This document shows, piece after piece, positions 19,439 to 32,560 of a stretch of 64,000 nt of DNA. Numbering within the stretch: position 1 is the stretch's first letter; each line of letters starts with the position of its first letter. Position numbers and translations under genes: made by a program. This DNA is from Mixophyes australis. Its lineage: Eukaryota; Chordata; Amphibia; Anura; Limnodynastidae. Below the pieces are notes generated by a model, which worked only from the letters and a program-made list of their open reading frames with translations, did no database searches and was not told where the DNA came from. The stretch lies in assembly GCA_036250195.1 (NCBI GenBank), contig JAVHZZ010000003.1, forward strand, positions 294,597,065 through 294,661,064. Direction: 5' to 3'.

Positions 19439-19640
19439 AGGGTCAATTTTGATAGCAGCCAATTAACCTATCAGTATGTTTTTGGAGTGTGGGAGGAAGC
19501 CGGAGCACCCGGAGAAAACCCACGCAAACACGGGGAGAACATACAAACTCCACACAGATAAGGCCATGGTCAGGAATTGAACTCATGACCCCAGCGTTGT
19601 GAGGCAGAAGTGCTAACCACTTAGCCACGGTGTTGCCCAT
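19439..19640 (-). mobile_element. V-SINE, 3'-truncated, minus strand
   Basis: Read on the minus strand, a tRNA-like head (GGCAACACCGTGGCTAAG, B-box GAGTTCAATTCC) is followed by the best-preserved central domain in the window (TGTGTGGAGTTTGTATG, CCGGGTGCTCCGGCTTCCTC) and the GTTAATTGGCTGCTATCAAA block. It ends in CT/GT repeats without the L2-like tail. Confidence 0.85.
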
Positions 19641-19851
19641 TCCATAGATAACCCATAGAAATTCTATAGATAACCCAAAGAGATCCTTTAACCAGGCACA
19701 TGCTAATTTTAATGGATTATTTATAACCATAGAATAAGTATGTTTATATGTTGCACACTCTTAACAGAAAGAAAATATAATAGACAATCATGATCGCATT
19801 TTTAAAAGAAAATTAATGAATTAACTGTAATTCTCTCATTATATTACTCCC

Positions 19852-20009
19852 CAGGGACAGGCTTGACTGGGGGACCAGGGCAGCATCGGGACCCCGGACC
19901 AATCCCCTAGTGGGCTACCTATATTCCTTTAAAATGTTACTTTCTAATAGGCTGGTAAGTCTATTAGAAAGACTTGCCCCCCGGGCTAAAATTTGCCAGC
20001 CCTCCCCTG
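19852..20009. mobile_element. hAT-type MITE related to 44008-44174
   Basis: It shares GTGGGCTACC, TTTAAAAT and CGGGCTAAAATTT with the copy at 44008. It begins CAGGGACAGGC and ends CCAGCCCTCCCCTG. The 8-bp flanks TTACTCCC and CTACACCC agree at six positions, so the duplication is worn. Confidence 0.6.
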
Positions 20010-20017
20010 CTACACCC

Positions 20018-20734
20018 ACATTAAAAACTAGGTAAAGGCTCTGTACAAAGTATCTTCAAATTAATGTTCATCACTTCACAACAGCACTCTCAGTATAATG
20101 CCAGTTTTCAGTTGGGATTTTAAAAAGGAGAGAAATAACTCTATCTATAGTTTTCTTTAATCTGACCACTGATATAGAAGTTGAGCTCCAGCTCTCTTTT
20201 CACATTTTTGTTGTATGAACATCCCATTGACTGCATACAATTATGATCACACTACATATTTGATAGTTACAAGCAGGGCCTGATAGACCAACAGGCTGAT
20301 CCGGCTGCAGCCTGGGAAGCTGGGTCAGGGGGGGGCGCAGCGCCGGCAAACATATTTTTTTTTTCATTTTTTTACATTTATTTATTTTTCCCCAAAAACC
20401 ACGGCCTAGCTTTGATTGCTCATCGGGGCCGCACCTGGTCTCTGTAGTGAGCAAATCCCTCACCACCTCAATCTGCACATTCCCAATCAGGATCCAGCAG
20501 AGGTCAGCTATCAGCTAATCAGAAGCTGTTAGCTGCTGTCAGTGCGGGCGTGGTGAGCTGTTTAGTGTGGTCACGTGAGATTTTAACATCTCACATGACC
20601 ATACTACCATATTAAGCAGACAGACCGCACTGCAAGAAAGAAGAATCATCAGAGCTTCGCACTGGACAGAACAGGGCCAGTCTGGCAGTCCACAAGGTAG
20701 GATAAAGTGAAAACGGCTGAGGGGGCATCACCAT
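20018..20734. other. Intergenic DNA with repeat fragment and palindrome
   Basis: CAGGGCCTGATAGACC at 20275 looks like a hAT-type left terminus followed by GC-rich repeat-like DNA, but I cannot find its right end. An inverted repeat around a CACGTG half (about 20568-20604, TGGTCACGTGAGAT...ATCTCACATGACCA) stands out. No gene. Confidence 0.35.
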
Positions 20735-21115
20735 CATTGTAATTCTCTAGGTGCTGACCAGGGGGGAGATCATGACTCGTGGGGGGGTATTGAATAGGCT
20801 GCGTGGCCTTAATTATCATTCTCTATTGAGGGGTTCAGGGTGAAGATCATGACTTGGGGGGCAGGTAAGCTGCTGGGGTATAGTTATCATTGTCTATGAG
20901 GGGGCCAGGGGGGAGATCATGACTCAGGGTTGTGTGGGGGGACTAAACTGCCGGGGTATAGTTATCATGCTCTATGAAGGGGCTAGAGGGGAGATCATGA
21001 CCCAGGGGTGTGTGGGGGGCAATAAGCTGATGGGGGATAGTTATCATGCTCTATGAGTTGGACAGGGGGGGAGTTCATGGCTCGGGAGGGGGGGGAATAA
21101 GCTGCAGGGGGCATC
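20735..21115 (+). repeat. Diverged G-rich minisatellite, about five units
   Basis: Units of about 70-80 bases share GGGGAGATCATGACTC, then AAGCTG and GGGGTATAGTTATCAT, then CTCTATGA. The copies differ by several bases each. I see no coding sense. Confidence 0.7.
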
Positions 21116-21707
21116 AAAATTATTAATTGGATAAGGGCTGGGGGGGTTAATTAACTGACTGTCGGGGTTGGCCTGACACCAGAGGCTTAGAATGCTAACT
21201 CTGAGTTAAGAGATGATATGGGATCATAGTCTCCTATGGTAGAAACTCACCAGACGTGACAGACCAGATGGTAGTTCCAAAAATAAAAATAAACATGTTT
21301 ATTGTACATTTTGGATTGTTGTTCTTGCTGATGGTGATGAGGGTGATGATTATGTACATGTTAATTATTTTAGGAGTGAAGCTGCAACTGATGACAATCA
21401 TAATGTGCAGACTGTAAATTCTAAGTTATTGTCATTTAATCATTCCACAGCAAACCAGCCACGATTATGATCACCAGTCATCACTTCTAAAGGTTTTAGA
21501 TAGATGTAAATAATACAACAGGATAGATCTAGTGTATTCTCCCTAAATATTCGCTTACCAAAAATGATAGCTTTAGAAATTATGCCTTTCAAGTTTGTTA
21601 AATCTGCATATTTTCAGGCACTAAGAGCTAGAAGATATTTAGTGCTTAGTTGTATATGTTTATATGCCAAAACAAAATGGATTTTTTTTTTATACTTTAG
21701 AATCATT
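21116..21707. other. No gene seen
   Basis: AT-rich intergenic DNA with no element I can name. Confidence 0.5.
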
Positions 21708-21882
21708 GGGGTATAGTTACTAAACGGTGGGTTTGAAAAAGTGGAGATGTTGTCTATAGGAACCAATCAGATTCTAGTCATCATTTATTTAGTACATTCT
21801 ACAAAATGACAGCAAGAATCTGATTGGTTGCTTTAGGCAACATCTCAACATTTTCAAACCCAAAATTTAGTAAATATACCCC
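21708..21882. mobile_element. Palindromic MITE (GGGGTATA family)
   Basis: The ends GGGGTATAGTTACTAAA and TTTAGTAAATATACCCC are inverted repeats that continue through GGGTTTGAAAA, GAGATGTTG and ACCAATCAGATTCTA into the other arm. At about 175 bp it is nearly all arm. The target duplication is unclear. A worn relative lies at 27585-27722. Confidence 0.8.
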
Positions 21883-21949
21883 ATAGACTTTGATGGGAGA
21901 TAACACTTGGCCCATCTAGACTGCCCATTTTTTAACCTATGATAACCAC

Positions 21950-22885
21950 CAACCCTATTTAATCCTTATTTCTTTTTAAGAATATCCTTATATCTATCCC
22001 AAGCATGTATAAGTTGTTTTGCCACCTCTGATGGGAAGCTATTCCACATATCCACTACCCTTTCTGTAAGTAATTTTTCATCAAAATTCTTCTGAACCTA
22101 CTTCCCTCCGGTTTCAGGACATGTCCTTGTGTTCTAATGCTTCTCTTCCTTTTAAGAATCTTTCCCACTGGTGCCTTGTTAAAACCCTTGCTATATTTGA
22201 AAGTTTCTATGAAGTCCGAGATTTCTCTTCTCTGCTCTAAAATATAGATAATAAGATATTTTAGTCTATACAGATAAGTTTTGTGCTGTAGGACATGCAC
22301 CATTTTAGTTGCCCTTCTTGTACAGTCTCTAATGTATTTTTATCCTTCTGGAGATATGGCCTCCAGAATTGAACACAGTATTCTAAATGCGGCCGTACCA
22401 ATTACCTATGCAGTGGCATTATTACTTCTCTCTTTCTGCACTGATTCCTCTCCGTATGCAACCAAGCATCTGATCTGCCAATGTAACTTGCTCTGTTACA
22501 TTACTTAACTGCCTTTAATGCACCTGAAATGGTGACTCCTAGATCTTTTCCCTCCTCAGTAGTTTCCATTATAGTGCCATTAATACTATATTTAGCCTTT
22601 GTGTTTTTTTATACCCAAGTGCATGATTTTGCATTTTTTGCCACCCTCTTGACCATTCCTCTAGTCTACCTAGATCATCAAACATGTGCTTTACCCCTCC
22701 TGGTGTGTCTACCCTGTTGAGTATCTTTGTGTCATCTGCAAAAAGACATATTTTCCCTTCAATACCATTTGCAATGTCACCAATAAAGATATTAAAAAGC
22801 ACTGGTCCAATTACACAACTGGTAACCTTTCCTTCCTGGAATGCACCTTCTTGTTTTGTTCAGCCCATTGTGTAGATGCTGCTCT
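21950..22885 (-). mobile_element. CR1 LINE fragment (RT region), minus strand
   Basis: On the minus strand, 22569-22802 encodes a CR1 reverse transcriptase segment: LFNIFIGDI, then the catalytic FADDTK box, then the LGRLEEWSRGWQ block. Further downstream to about 21960, frames shifted against one another carry worn CR1 C-terminal motifs (for example VQEG and RNLGL-like pieces). It is 5'-truncated, full of indels and inactive. Confidence 0.85.
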
Positions 22886-23839
22886 CAGAGATAATTTAGA
22901 TGGCTGATAGAAAGTGTGCAAGGTAAATTAAAGTTTCCAAAATCAGAGTAAATGGAAGCAAATCACAATTTGCAAGCCGAACTTTAAAAAAAATAAAGAA
23001 TTTTGCAGTTGTTTCCAAATTTTGAGCTAAATGTTGTCAGTGATATATTTATTGTAGGTAAATCCATGAGCATCAAGATCTGAGTTCAGTTTGATAAATA
23101 TTAGTGTTAAGCATTCAGTATAGCAAGGGGAAATCAAAAAAATTAAATTTTTAAATCTAACTTGTACATTTTAATATCATTTTTTTTATACAAACTTTAA
23201 GAATACATAATTGCTGCATGACAATTCAGAAAGTTATGGCTGATTTAAGTTTCATAGTGGAAAAAAATCCTATGACCAATTTATTAAGTTTACTGACTTT
23301 TAGTATTCTTAGCATGATGATAGAGCATTTTTCTATAACAGTACTTCACACAAATTCCACTTGCATTAGTATATATATTTTATGCTAATTGAAAGATGAT
23401 ATGATGGAAAGTAAGATGTATGCCTGATTCAGCATCTTTGACTGACCATACATTCAACCGATGACCGCTGCAGGCCTGTGTGTCATCTGCAGACTGTACT
23501 AACAGTGACCAATGTCGCACCCATAAGTGTGGCCAGAATGGAAATTAATCCTTCCTTTCTCAACTTGTGCCAAGAACTATGATCAGCTGGGTAAATGGCC
23601 AGAATTATAGCTGATTTCCAAACTACCAAATCACTTCTAAAATTGCCAAAATAAGTTTATATGATCTCTGGACAAATTGTTCCCATTTGCCAAATTCTAG
23701 AATCAAATCAAATTGTGTAACGTAAACTTTACTGACTTCACTTAAAGGAGCAGTTCATTTGACATAATTTTTTGGGGTTAAATTTCTTTTTTTCTGCCAG
23801 AAATTATTATTAATTATTATGTAGTTTATTAGACATTTA
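22886..23839. other. No gene seen
   Basis: AT-rich intergenic DNA. I find no gene, RNA or clear element. The last three bases (TTA) are the target site of the next MITE. Confidence 0.5.
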
Positions 23840-24265
23840 GGACCTCATTTAGAGTTGGACGCAAAGTCCGTTTAAGAAGTATAGGAGTGGGAGTGTGCTG
23901 CAGCTTGGTAGGGTATTACGAATGGCAAGCAACCCCATTTGCGTCCCACTCTTAATACCCTATCCAGCTGCGAGCAGTTCCTGCAGCTAGCTAACGCTTG
24001 CGCCACCTAATTCCTGCCACACAGCTTTAGCCCTGTTTTGACGTGTGTTGCGTCTGCGCCTCACTGCGACTAGGATGAATTTACATGGTCACGCCTTCAC
24101 AATTCTACGTTCCTCCCATTCTCTGGTAGTGAGTCGCAAGCTGTAGCAAGTGTTAATTGTGTCCAAGATACAGGCAGATTTGGTGCTTTCTGCACATGCG
24201 TGGTAGTGTTTTTTTTTGCTGGATGCGCCTAAAACGGACTTTGCGTCCGACTCTAAATTAGGTCC
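23840..24265. mobile_element. Harbinger-type MITE
   Basis: The inverted ends GGACCTCATTTAGAGT... and ...CTCTAAATTAGGTCC extend about 35 bases, including GGACGCAAAGTCCGTTT. TTA flanks both sides (23837-23839, 24266-24268), the 3-bp TWA duplication of PIF/Harbinger elements. It is 426 bp and has no coding capacity. Confidence 0.85.
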
Positions 24266-26177
24266 TTATAGTGCTGTTTCTTTCCTTCTCAGTGGTATAG
24301 CCTTCAGTTATAGCTGCTGTGTCTGGTTTAATATTTACCTCAGCACCTTTTGGGAAATATTTTTGTTTTTGACTCTGTTCTTATTGATTCTTGAAGTAAT
24401 AAATTATTGATTCTGGTGGAATTAGAATAGATAAAAAGAGAAAAAGGATAATTCTGGTGATGGCACTTCAAACCACATGATCTATAAAGGCTTGGTTGCC
24501 AATATGAATATGTATATTGTAATTTTAAGTTAATATGAATTATGCTTATTTAATACATATAATTATTTCCTGATCTGTTTTGCACTGTTTGCTTATTTTT
24601 TTCATATCCTGCTTGGTAATTTTATATATTCATTAAATTAGATTAGAATGAGATCAATGCAGAGAATAAATAGTTCTAGTGCTTTACAAAGTATGTTCTG
24701 TATACCATTCTTCTCACAAATTCTGTTCCAAGGACATGACTCATATCTTTATAGCTCTGTATATTTATATCTTCTATACATCAGATCCTATATGAATCAT
24801 ATAAGTCTTTATCAAGGTGCCCTGAAGAAACTCATCAAAGCACATGCAAACTATACAATGTCACCCTTTATTGCCAGATTAAATGAAAACTTTATTGTAC
24901 TCAAACAAACAGAAATAGAGACGGATATAAAATATAAATTATGACTTAGCACCAATTATAAGGATTTATTTTTTAGGACTTAAGGAAAATTTGTCTTTCT
25001 TAATCAAATGCAATGTCAGCACGATAATCATTTGAAGAAAACTTCCCTGTTTACTAATTCTTCCATTGACCAGCAATATTGTTTGTCACTGTGATAATGC
25101 ATCTCCGTCTTGCTGAATGAAACTTACCACCTTTAAGGTAGTTAGATTTGTTTGTTTGTCTGGGAGTGCAGAAGGTATTCAATCATTGCAGCATTCCATC
25201 CCTTACAGAGGATTTTACCTGGCCTCCTAACGAGGCCGGCACCATGATCTGCTTTCTCATTTTGCTGTTTTAACTTGTAATTGAATTTAGCCCAATTAAA
25301 CAACAAGGCTTTGCATAGAACAAGGGTTGATAAATACTTTGGTGTCCGATAAAGATGTTTTTTCTAAATAAATGGGAGTGTATATGTTTTCTTTAAAAAA
25401 TTTATGTATTTAATTATTGTACTTTAACTTATGCTTAGGCTAGCTGAAGGTATTCACCAGTTATGGAACTACAAGTACCAGTATGCCATGTCTCCCCATC
25501 ACTTAATGTCAGTGGAATAGGTATAATCTTGAAGGTGGCATCAAATGCCACTTCCAGGATTTTTATAATGCCTCAAGAGGTCATAATTTACTTCCCCCCA
25601 GCACCATAGGTGGAATCAAAGGACCCCTAGTTTTGGATAGAGTTCCTAGCATTAGACTGGGGTTGTCAGTTTGCCATAAGGCCAACTGCCTCCAGGGTGA
25701 TGGGTAGTGGAAAAAAATAGTTGATTTAGCCTGATGCACTTTGTAGAACAAATGTTATTAAAATGATATAACTTTTATTCAAGTGATTAAAATAATAGTT
25801 GCAACCCCCTACTCTGCACATTTTTTTAAAAGAGAAGAACAGTGATCTGTGGCAATAGAGTGATCTGTGGCAATGTAATGGAGGCAAAACTCGTTTGTTA
25901 GGAGGAAGGCAGCAATTTTGTTAATCTAGGTAGAAAATAAATCAGATTTTAAAGTTTTTCAGTGTAAAAATCCAAGAGTATGATGTGAAAATCAGGTCAC
26001 TTATGAGTCAATATGACCAATCATTGCAAAGCACATTACCGGCTTTAATAGAATCTTGCACCTTGTGAGGCATCATATAGATGTTATTGTCTCTACAATA
26101 TGTCGGACCACAAACTAGTCTGAAAAGATCATTTTGCTCTTTAAGACCTCCGTTTTTCTAAAAATGTAGCCTTCCCT
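24266..26177. other. AT-rich intergenic DNA
   Basis: A 98-codon frame at 24648-24944 has no similarity I recognise and unremarkable composition, so I do not call it. ACTACAAGTACCAGTATGCC at about 25470 resembles a common amphibian repeat fragment. No other feature. Confidence 0.45.
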
Positions 26178-26464
26178 GGGCCTCATTTAGTGTTAAGAGC
26201 AAAGCAAAAAAAAATGAAGCAAATTTACACATTGATGAAATTATGTTGTACTGCAGGGTGGGGGGCTAATTTAAAATATGTAGAAAAAATGGGAGTGGAC
26301 ATGTCCTAGCTCAACTCTAAATTGCAGTGTAAAATAAATCTGTCCAGTGTTTCAATACTACTGTACATGCAAAACAGACAATAGTTTCCTTGCATGGAAA
26401 GCAATATATGCATTTGTTCCCCTTTTTGCTCCTTTTTTTTGCTTAGTTCCTAACGCGAAAGCCC
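26178..26464. mobile_element. Probable MITE with A/T-run arms
   Basis: GGGCCTCATTTAGTGTTAAG and the following AAAGCAAAAAAAAATGAAGC are mirrored by CCTTTTTTTTGCTTAGTTCC and the TAACGC...AGCCC end. The right terminus is worn and no target duplication is clear. Confidence 0.5.
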
Positions 26465-26991
26465 CTTTGTGTCTTGCAATTACATTTACAGTAGAGATCA
26501 CTATCCTGTTGATCAAGAAGTATTACTGAAAGAATGCTAAATAATCATTTCCTAATTTGAAATAAAAACAGGAAACATTCCTTCCTGAATCTGAGACGGC
26601 AATCATATTTGTCTGTAAAGTAATATACTGGCAAGTATTGTTAAGTTTATATATCTACCAATTACTTTGCTACTTTCATCAAAGCTTTGTTACCCTTTCT
26701 CTAATTATGTTAATTAATATATAGCAGGCATATTGTGCCCAATGATTTTCTATGAAATTGGAGATATACTGCTCCTTGAAAAACAAAATTCAAAGGATGG
26801 CATATGTTGCTTTTTGTATCCTAATTCTTTAAATGTATTTATTTTTTATTTTGAAGCTCTGTTGAAAGCTTTGAAATTTTTAAAAGAATTCAAATAACAT
26901 AGAAATTTTTCCAACTTTGGTGATGTACAGTATTTGTATTAGTTTAGACTGTATAGAGATGACCATGCATTATATGAAGAAATAAGACCTG
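26465..26991. other. No gene seen
   Basis: AT-rich DNA without recognisable features. Confidence 0.5.
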
Positions 26992-27080
26992 GAGGTAAAT
27001 GTATCATACCCCGGTTTTTGCAACTCGCGGGAGATCGGCGTGTTCGCAGCTTAAATTTAAAGCGGCGCTGCCTTGTAAAG
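26992..27080 (+). mobile_element. Half MITE, truncated by a V-SINE tail
   Basis: GGAGGTAAATGTATCATACC has the form of a MITE terminus and is followed by GC-rich inner sequence. It stops where the TG repeat of the next V-SINE fragment starts. The right arm is missing. Confidence 0.45.
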
Positions 27081-27082
27081 GG

Positions 27083-27235
27083 AAACTTCCCCTGTGTGTG
27101 TGTGTGTGTGTGTGTCTGTGTGTGTGTTAGGGAATTTAGACTGTAAGCTTCAATGGGGCAGGGACTGATGTGAATGAGTTCTCTGTACAGCGCTGCGGAA
27201 TCAGTGGCGCTATATAAATAAATGGTGATGGTGAT
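27083..27235 (+). mobile_element. V-SINE 3' fragment
   Basis: (TG)n, then TTAGGGAATTTAGACTGTAAG, then the full tail GGGGCAGGGACTGATGTG and CAGCGCTGCGGAATCAGTGG, ending in (GATGGT)n. The tRNA head is missing, as in 5'-truncated retrotransposition. Confidence 0.8.
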
Positions 27236-27584
27236 CATACCAGTGATTTTTCAGTCTATTTCATTCTTTCAGCAATAGGAATATGCTTCCATAACTTTCT
27301 AATGTCCAAATAAGAAATTGGCATAAACCTTAATGTAGGTCGCTGTGATACCCCGTCAATGAAATTTCAAGCTTGTTTTAAAAAATGGTTTGCTAAGTTA
27401 AATTGCACTAATTGAACAGTACAAACATAACAGAATTTCGCTTTGGTGCCCCATTCTCTATATATTGGATATTGTAATAATTGAATTTAATTTCTAGACA
27501 TTGATAATATATCTAAAAATATTTTATTAATTTAAAACCATGAGTCTCACAGTTGACATGGGGGGGTGGGTAACGTATAAGACA
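27236..27584. other. No gene seen
   Basis: AT-rich intergenic DNA. A G-run lies near 27562. Confidence 0.5.
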
Positions 27585-27722
27585 AGGAGAAGTTGAGGTG
27601 ATGCCCATAGCAAGCAACCATATTCTTGCTATCATTATCTAGAATGTACTAGATAAATTATAATGAGAATCTGATTGGCTGCTATGGGCAACGCCTCCAC
27701 TTTTCCTTTTTAGAAGGTTTGA
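27585..27722. mobile_element. Worn palindromic MITE, relative of 21708-21882
   Basis: GATGCCCATAGCAAGCAACC in the left arm and GGCTGCTATGGGCAACGCC in the right arm are inverted. CTAGAATGTACTAGATAAAT forms the centre. The termini are eroded. Confidence 0.65.
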
Positions 27723-29334
27723 TCCTTTTTTTCTTGCCGGAAGCATAAGAACATTTGTTTGGAGGACCCTACTCCCTGGGGTATTCAGCCCCATGTTGAA
27801 TAGACTAGGGCTGAGTGTCATCATGGCAGGGGGACCCCATGCTTCGGTTCCCCTGCTATAGTGCCACCTAGTGCTGGTTTTCGTGAAATCGGGGTGATCC
27901 CACACTCCCCCCTACCCACACCGATTTTCTGGCAACCAGCAGTAGGCTGGCAGCACTAGGGTTAATATCATTAGTAGGTGGGGACCCCACTATTTTGTTT
28001 TTAATACTTTTTTTTACCACTGTATAAAGCCGGCGGATTAGGCGGATCAGGCGGATCTAATGCTGCCCGATTTGCCAGCTCTGCAGCATGCGGTGTAGTC
28101 TAGAAAAGCAGCCCTGCACCTGAGTTCAACAAGTCACAGATTTTGAGATCAGTGGCTTGATTAATTCAAGGGCATGCAAACCCTAGAAAGGTGCGCATAA
28201 TATTGCAATAAGTTTGCACTCAGAATGTGTTCCTTGATGAATCTGGCCAAATATATGTAAACTAGAGATGAATAAACACAGGGATAATCAGTAGAGGGAG
28301 AATGCATATGCAGGGCATGACATAGGATAGCACAGACAGCAGCTGAAGGCAAAGGACAGTGTCAAGCAGGATCAGTAATGCAGAGGTATAAGATAGTGAA
28401 TAGAAGGCACAAAGCACTCAGGTAAAGACAAGGAACATACTTCAAATGACAGCAGTAAGAAACCAAGGAGGACCTGGTTGCTAAAATCATGTACAAGCTA
28501 CTATGAATCAGCAAGTGATGTCATTAATGGCAGTAAAAGCTGACTGAAGCGGACATAAAAAAGCTGAATGCTGGGATCACAAGGAAATCAGGCTGCATCT
28601 AACCTTATTAGCACGCGCAGGAGTTGATAACTGTTAATATGCTAGACATTAAAGGCAAGGGAGGGAGAAAAGTTAATTAATGAACCAGCCTCACTAAAAT
28701 TTAAGGTAGCATAGAATGAGTTACTTAAAAAAGAATATGATAGGAAGTTGGAATAAAATCCTAAGGAAAAGGTTGTCACACAAATCACAGTTTGAGGACC
28801 AGGAACACAACCTTAGCTAGTTTTTCAGCGTTTAAATGAAATTGGTGCAGCATGGCAGAAAAAACAAAAATCAGAGATAATGCAAAAATAGATTCCATGG
28901 GAAGTAAACAAATAATGGAAATAAAAACATAGCAAATAAAATAAAATAAAACAAGCAAAAAATAGAACCAAGTATAAAAAAGGTAAATGCTACTACAGAT
29001 ACTACAGGTACCACCAGGGCCGCCAAGAGTATTTTGAGGTCCCGGTACAGCAAAGCCCCCTTCATAAATAAGTAAGATAAGGTTTATATGCCGCCACAGG
29101 GGGCATAGCCACATAGTGTTTGAGGCTCTGGTCAACATGGAGTGTGGCTGCACCTCTTCGGACATGACATTTTATGTATTAAAACTGTGTGGTTCTCGCC
29201 TTCCTGTTGCAGCGTTCGCAACCTGTATAGATACATGAAATATGAAAAGCCAAGCAATAATTGAACACAGAACATAACACAGATCTCGCAGTATATAATA
29301 CATACATTATATAATATTTCATTTATCACAGCAC
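27723..29334. other. Intergenic DNA, no gene
   Basis: 27760-28080 is moderately GC-rich and repeat-like (GGGGACCCC motifs, a GGCGGATCAGGCGGATC run) but unnamed. The rest is AT-rich. An antisense frame at 28785-29165 is hydrophobic but shows no family resemblance. Confidence 0.4.
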
Positions 29335-29775
29335 ATCACACCACCCCCTAAATACATTATGACACATTATAACAACCCCTGGACATATCTTGACACCCCT
29401 AGATACATTATGACACCCCCAGACACATCAAGACACATCATGACACCCCCAGGGATATCATACCCCCTCCAGACACATCACACCACTCATCAGACACATT
29501 ATGACACATCATGACACCCCCACCCAGACACAGCATAACACCTCCAAATACATTATGAAACCCACAGAAACCTCCCAGACACATCATGACACCCCTAGAC
29601 ACATCAGTACACCCCGCCAGAAACATTATGACACCCCTGAAGACACATAATAACACTTCCAGACACAATATTACACCCCCAGAGATATCATGATACCCTC
29701 CAGACACATTATGACACCCCCAAGACCAGAGATATTATGATACCACCCCACCTAGACACATAATGACACCCCCAG
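29335..29775 (+). repeat. Minisatellite of ATGACACCCCCAGACACAT-like units
   Basis: About twenty degenerate units of 20-28 bases alternate CATTATGACAC/CATCATGACAC with CCCCCAGA. This produces a Gly/Val-rich antisense frame that should not be read as a protein. Confidence 0.8.
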
Positions 29776-30725
29776 TTAATTGTACTTACCTATGCTGTGC
29801 TGGGGCTATTGGCATCCAGAGCGGAAACTTCCTGCAAAGTAAGCAGGAAAGCTCTTGTGAGATTTAAAGCTCCTTGGCTCGCTTTGTAGCCTGTAGGAAA
29901 TAGGCAGACAGTGTGAAGTCACACACTATCCAGTGACTGGGAGCAGCTAACAGCTCCCTTCCCACAACAACCAAATCCCCCCCCCCCCCCCCAATACCAC
30001 CAGACTAGAAAACAAATATTGAAGAGGAAAAAAGAAATTAAATGCTTCCAGGGAGGCCTGGGCCCAGTACATGGAACCCCTTCTCCCCCATGTCAACGCC
30101 CCTGGGTACCACAGGTAAGAAGAAACACTAGGCACTGTCCAAACAAAATGCACGTCAAAATGCAGAAAGACCAAAACAGGATTATCAACACATCACACAA
30201 AATTAGCATATGTAATTGCTCACTTATACTGGCAACCGATTTGTATTTTATAAAAAGACAACTATATCTTATTAGGTAAAATAAAACGTAGCTCCTAAAA
30301 AGCAGCAGCAATATGAATTAAGCAGAAACCCCTTGCTCCACTAATGATCCTTATTACCCAGGTGTTTGACAGACCAAAAATATCCTTTGGTGTCTTTTTA
30401 AAAAGGTTGTCTGGCCTTCCTCCAGTTTTCACAGCTGCTGCAGATCTCATATCCTCACTCATTCTCCCCTTTAGAATGATGAGGAATTGTAGCTGCATTC
30501 CTCAGTACACTCATCATGTTCACTCATCCAAAACACTCTCTCTCTTTTTCTCCCTCTCTCTCTCTCTCTCTGTCTTTCTCTCGCACTACTCTTCTTGTGT
30601 AAAGACATAATATTTTAAGTCATTGCCACTAATAGTAGGTACACTGATTATCTTGTGCAACATAATCTATGGTGTTTATGTGTACCCATTTTTGAATGAC
30701 AAAGACTCTGTGACTACTCATGTGT
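29776..30725. other. Intergenic DNA with simple repeats
   Basis: A poly-C run lies at about 29979-29995 and a (CT)n run at about 30536-30592. No gene. The last bases, up to 30733, include the hAT-2 target site ATTATACA (30726-30733). Confidence 0.5.
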
Positions 30726-31039
30726 ATTATACATAGGGATGTGCACCGGCGACTTTTGAGGTCTCGTGTTTTGTGTTTTGGATCCGGATTTTCGTTATTT
30801 TTGGGGTTCGGATTTGTCTCGCAAAACACTTGACGAAAGGTCTCGGTTCGGATTTAAGGTTTTGGATTCGGATTTTTTTGGAAAAAAACATAAAAAGTTT
30901 AAAAATCAAGTTTTTGGGCTTATTTTCACTCCTAGGCTATTATTAACCTCAATAACATTCAATAACAAGCATTTCCACTAATTTACAGTGTATTCTGAAC
31001 ACCTCACAATATAGTTATTAGTCCAAAACGTTGCAACAA

Positions 31040-32560
31040 GGTATCTTTCTGGACTGCGTAGAGGAGTGGGTCACCACAATATATATTAAAAACCCTGAAC
31101 TTTTATGAATCGCACCAATAAATGTACCTGGACTGCGTAGAGGAGTGGGTCACCACAATATATATTAAAAACCCTGAACTTTTATGATTCGCACCAATAA
31201 ATGTACCTGGACTGCGTAGAGGAGTGGGTCACCACAATATCTTAAAAACCCTGAACTTTTATGAATCGCACCAATAAATGTACCTGGACTGCGTAGAGGA
31301 GTGGGTCACCACAATATATATTAAAAACCCTGAACTTTTATGATTCGCACCAATAAATGTACCTGGACTGCGTAGAGGAGTGGGTCACCACAAGATATAT
31401 TAAAAACCCTGAACTTTTATGATTCGCACCAATAAATGTACCTGGACTGCGTAGAGGAGTGGGTCACCACAATATCTATTAAAAACCCTGAACTTTTATG
31501 AATCGCACCAATAAATGTACCTGGACTGCGTATAGGAGTGGGTCACCACAAGATATATTAAAAACCCTGAACTTTTATGATTCGCACCAATAAATGTACC
31601 TGGACTGCGTATAGGAGTGGGTCACCACAAGATATATTAAAAACCCTGAACTTTTATGATTCGCACCAATAAATGTACCTGGACTGCGTAGAGGAGTGGG
31701 TCACCACAATATCTTAAAAACCCTGAACTTTTATGAATCGCACCAATAAATGTACCTGGACTGCGTAGAGGAGTGGGTCACCACAATATATATTAAAAAC
31801 CCTGAACTTTTATGATTCGCACCAATAAATGTACCTGGACTGCGTAGAGGAGTGGGTCACCACAAGATATATTAAAAACCCTGAACTTTTATGATTCGCA
31901 CCAATAAATGTACCTGGACTGTGTAGAGGAGTGGGTCACCACAATATCTATTAAAAACCCTGAACTTTTATGAATCGCACCAATAAATGTACCTGGACTG
32001 CGTATAGGAGTGGGTCACCACAAGATATATTAAAAACCCTGAACTTTTATGATTCGCACCAATAAATGTACCTGGACTGCGTAGAGGAGTGGGTCACCAA
32101 AATATATCTTAAAAACCCTGAACTTTTATGAATCGCACCAATAAATGTACCTGGACTGCGTAGAGGAGTGGGTCACCACAATATATCTTAAAAACCCTGA
32201 ACTTTTATGAATCGCACCAATAAATGTACCTGGACTGCGTAGAGGAGTGGGTCACCACAATATATTAAAAACCCTGAACTTTTATGAATCGCACCAATAA
32301 ATGTACCTGGACTGCGTAGAGGAGTGGGTCACCACAATATATCTTAAAAACCCTGAACTTTTATGAATCGCACCAATAAATGTACCTGGACTGCGTAGAG
32401 GAGTGGGTCACCACAATATATTAAAAACCCTGAACTTTTATGAATCGCACCAATAAATGTATCTGGACTGCGTAGAGGAGTGGGTCACCACAATATATAT
32501 TAAAAACCCTGAACTTTTATGATTCGCACCAATAAATGTACCTGGACTGCCTAGAGGAGT
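31040..32560 (-). repeat. hAT-2 array of about twenty 79-bp units
   Basis: GGACTGCGTAGAGGAGTGGG recurs every 76-80 bases, followed by TCACCACAATAT, AAAAACCCTGAACTTTTATG and CGCACCAATAAATGTA. Small variants (GTATAGG, AATATATC) mark individual units, and a few higher-order runs of units repeat in the same order. The GACTGCGTAG...GAGTGG part is shared with the palindromic units at 32770-33624. Confidence 0.92.

Noticed and set aside
20275..21115. Complete hAT element starting CAGGGCCTGATAGACC
   Set aside because: No matching right end or 8-bp target duplicate could be found.
29438..29707. Antisense Gly/Val-rich frame
   Set aside because: It is produced by the ACACCCC minisatellite.
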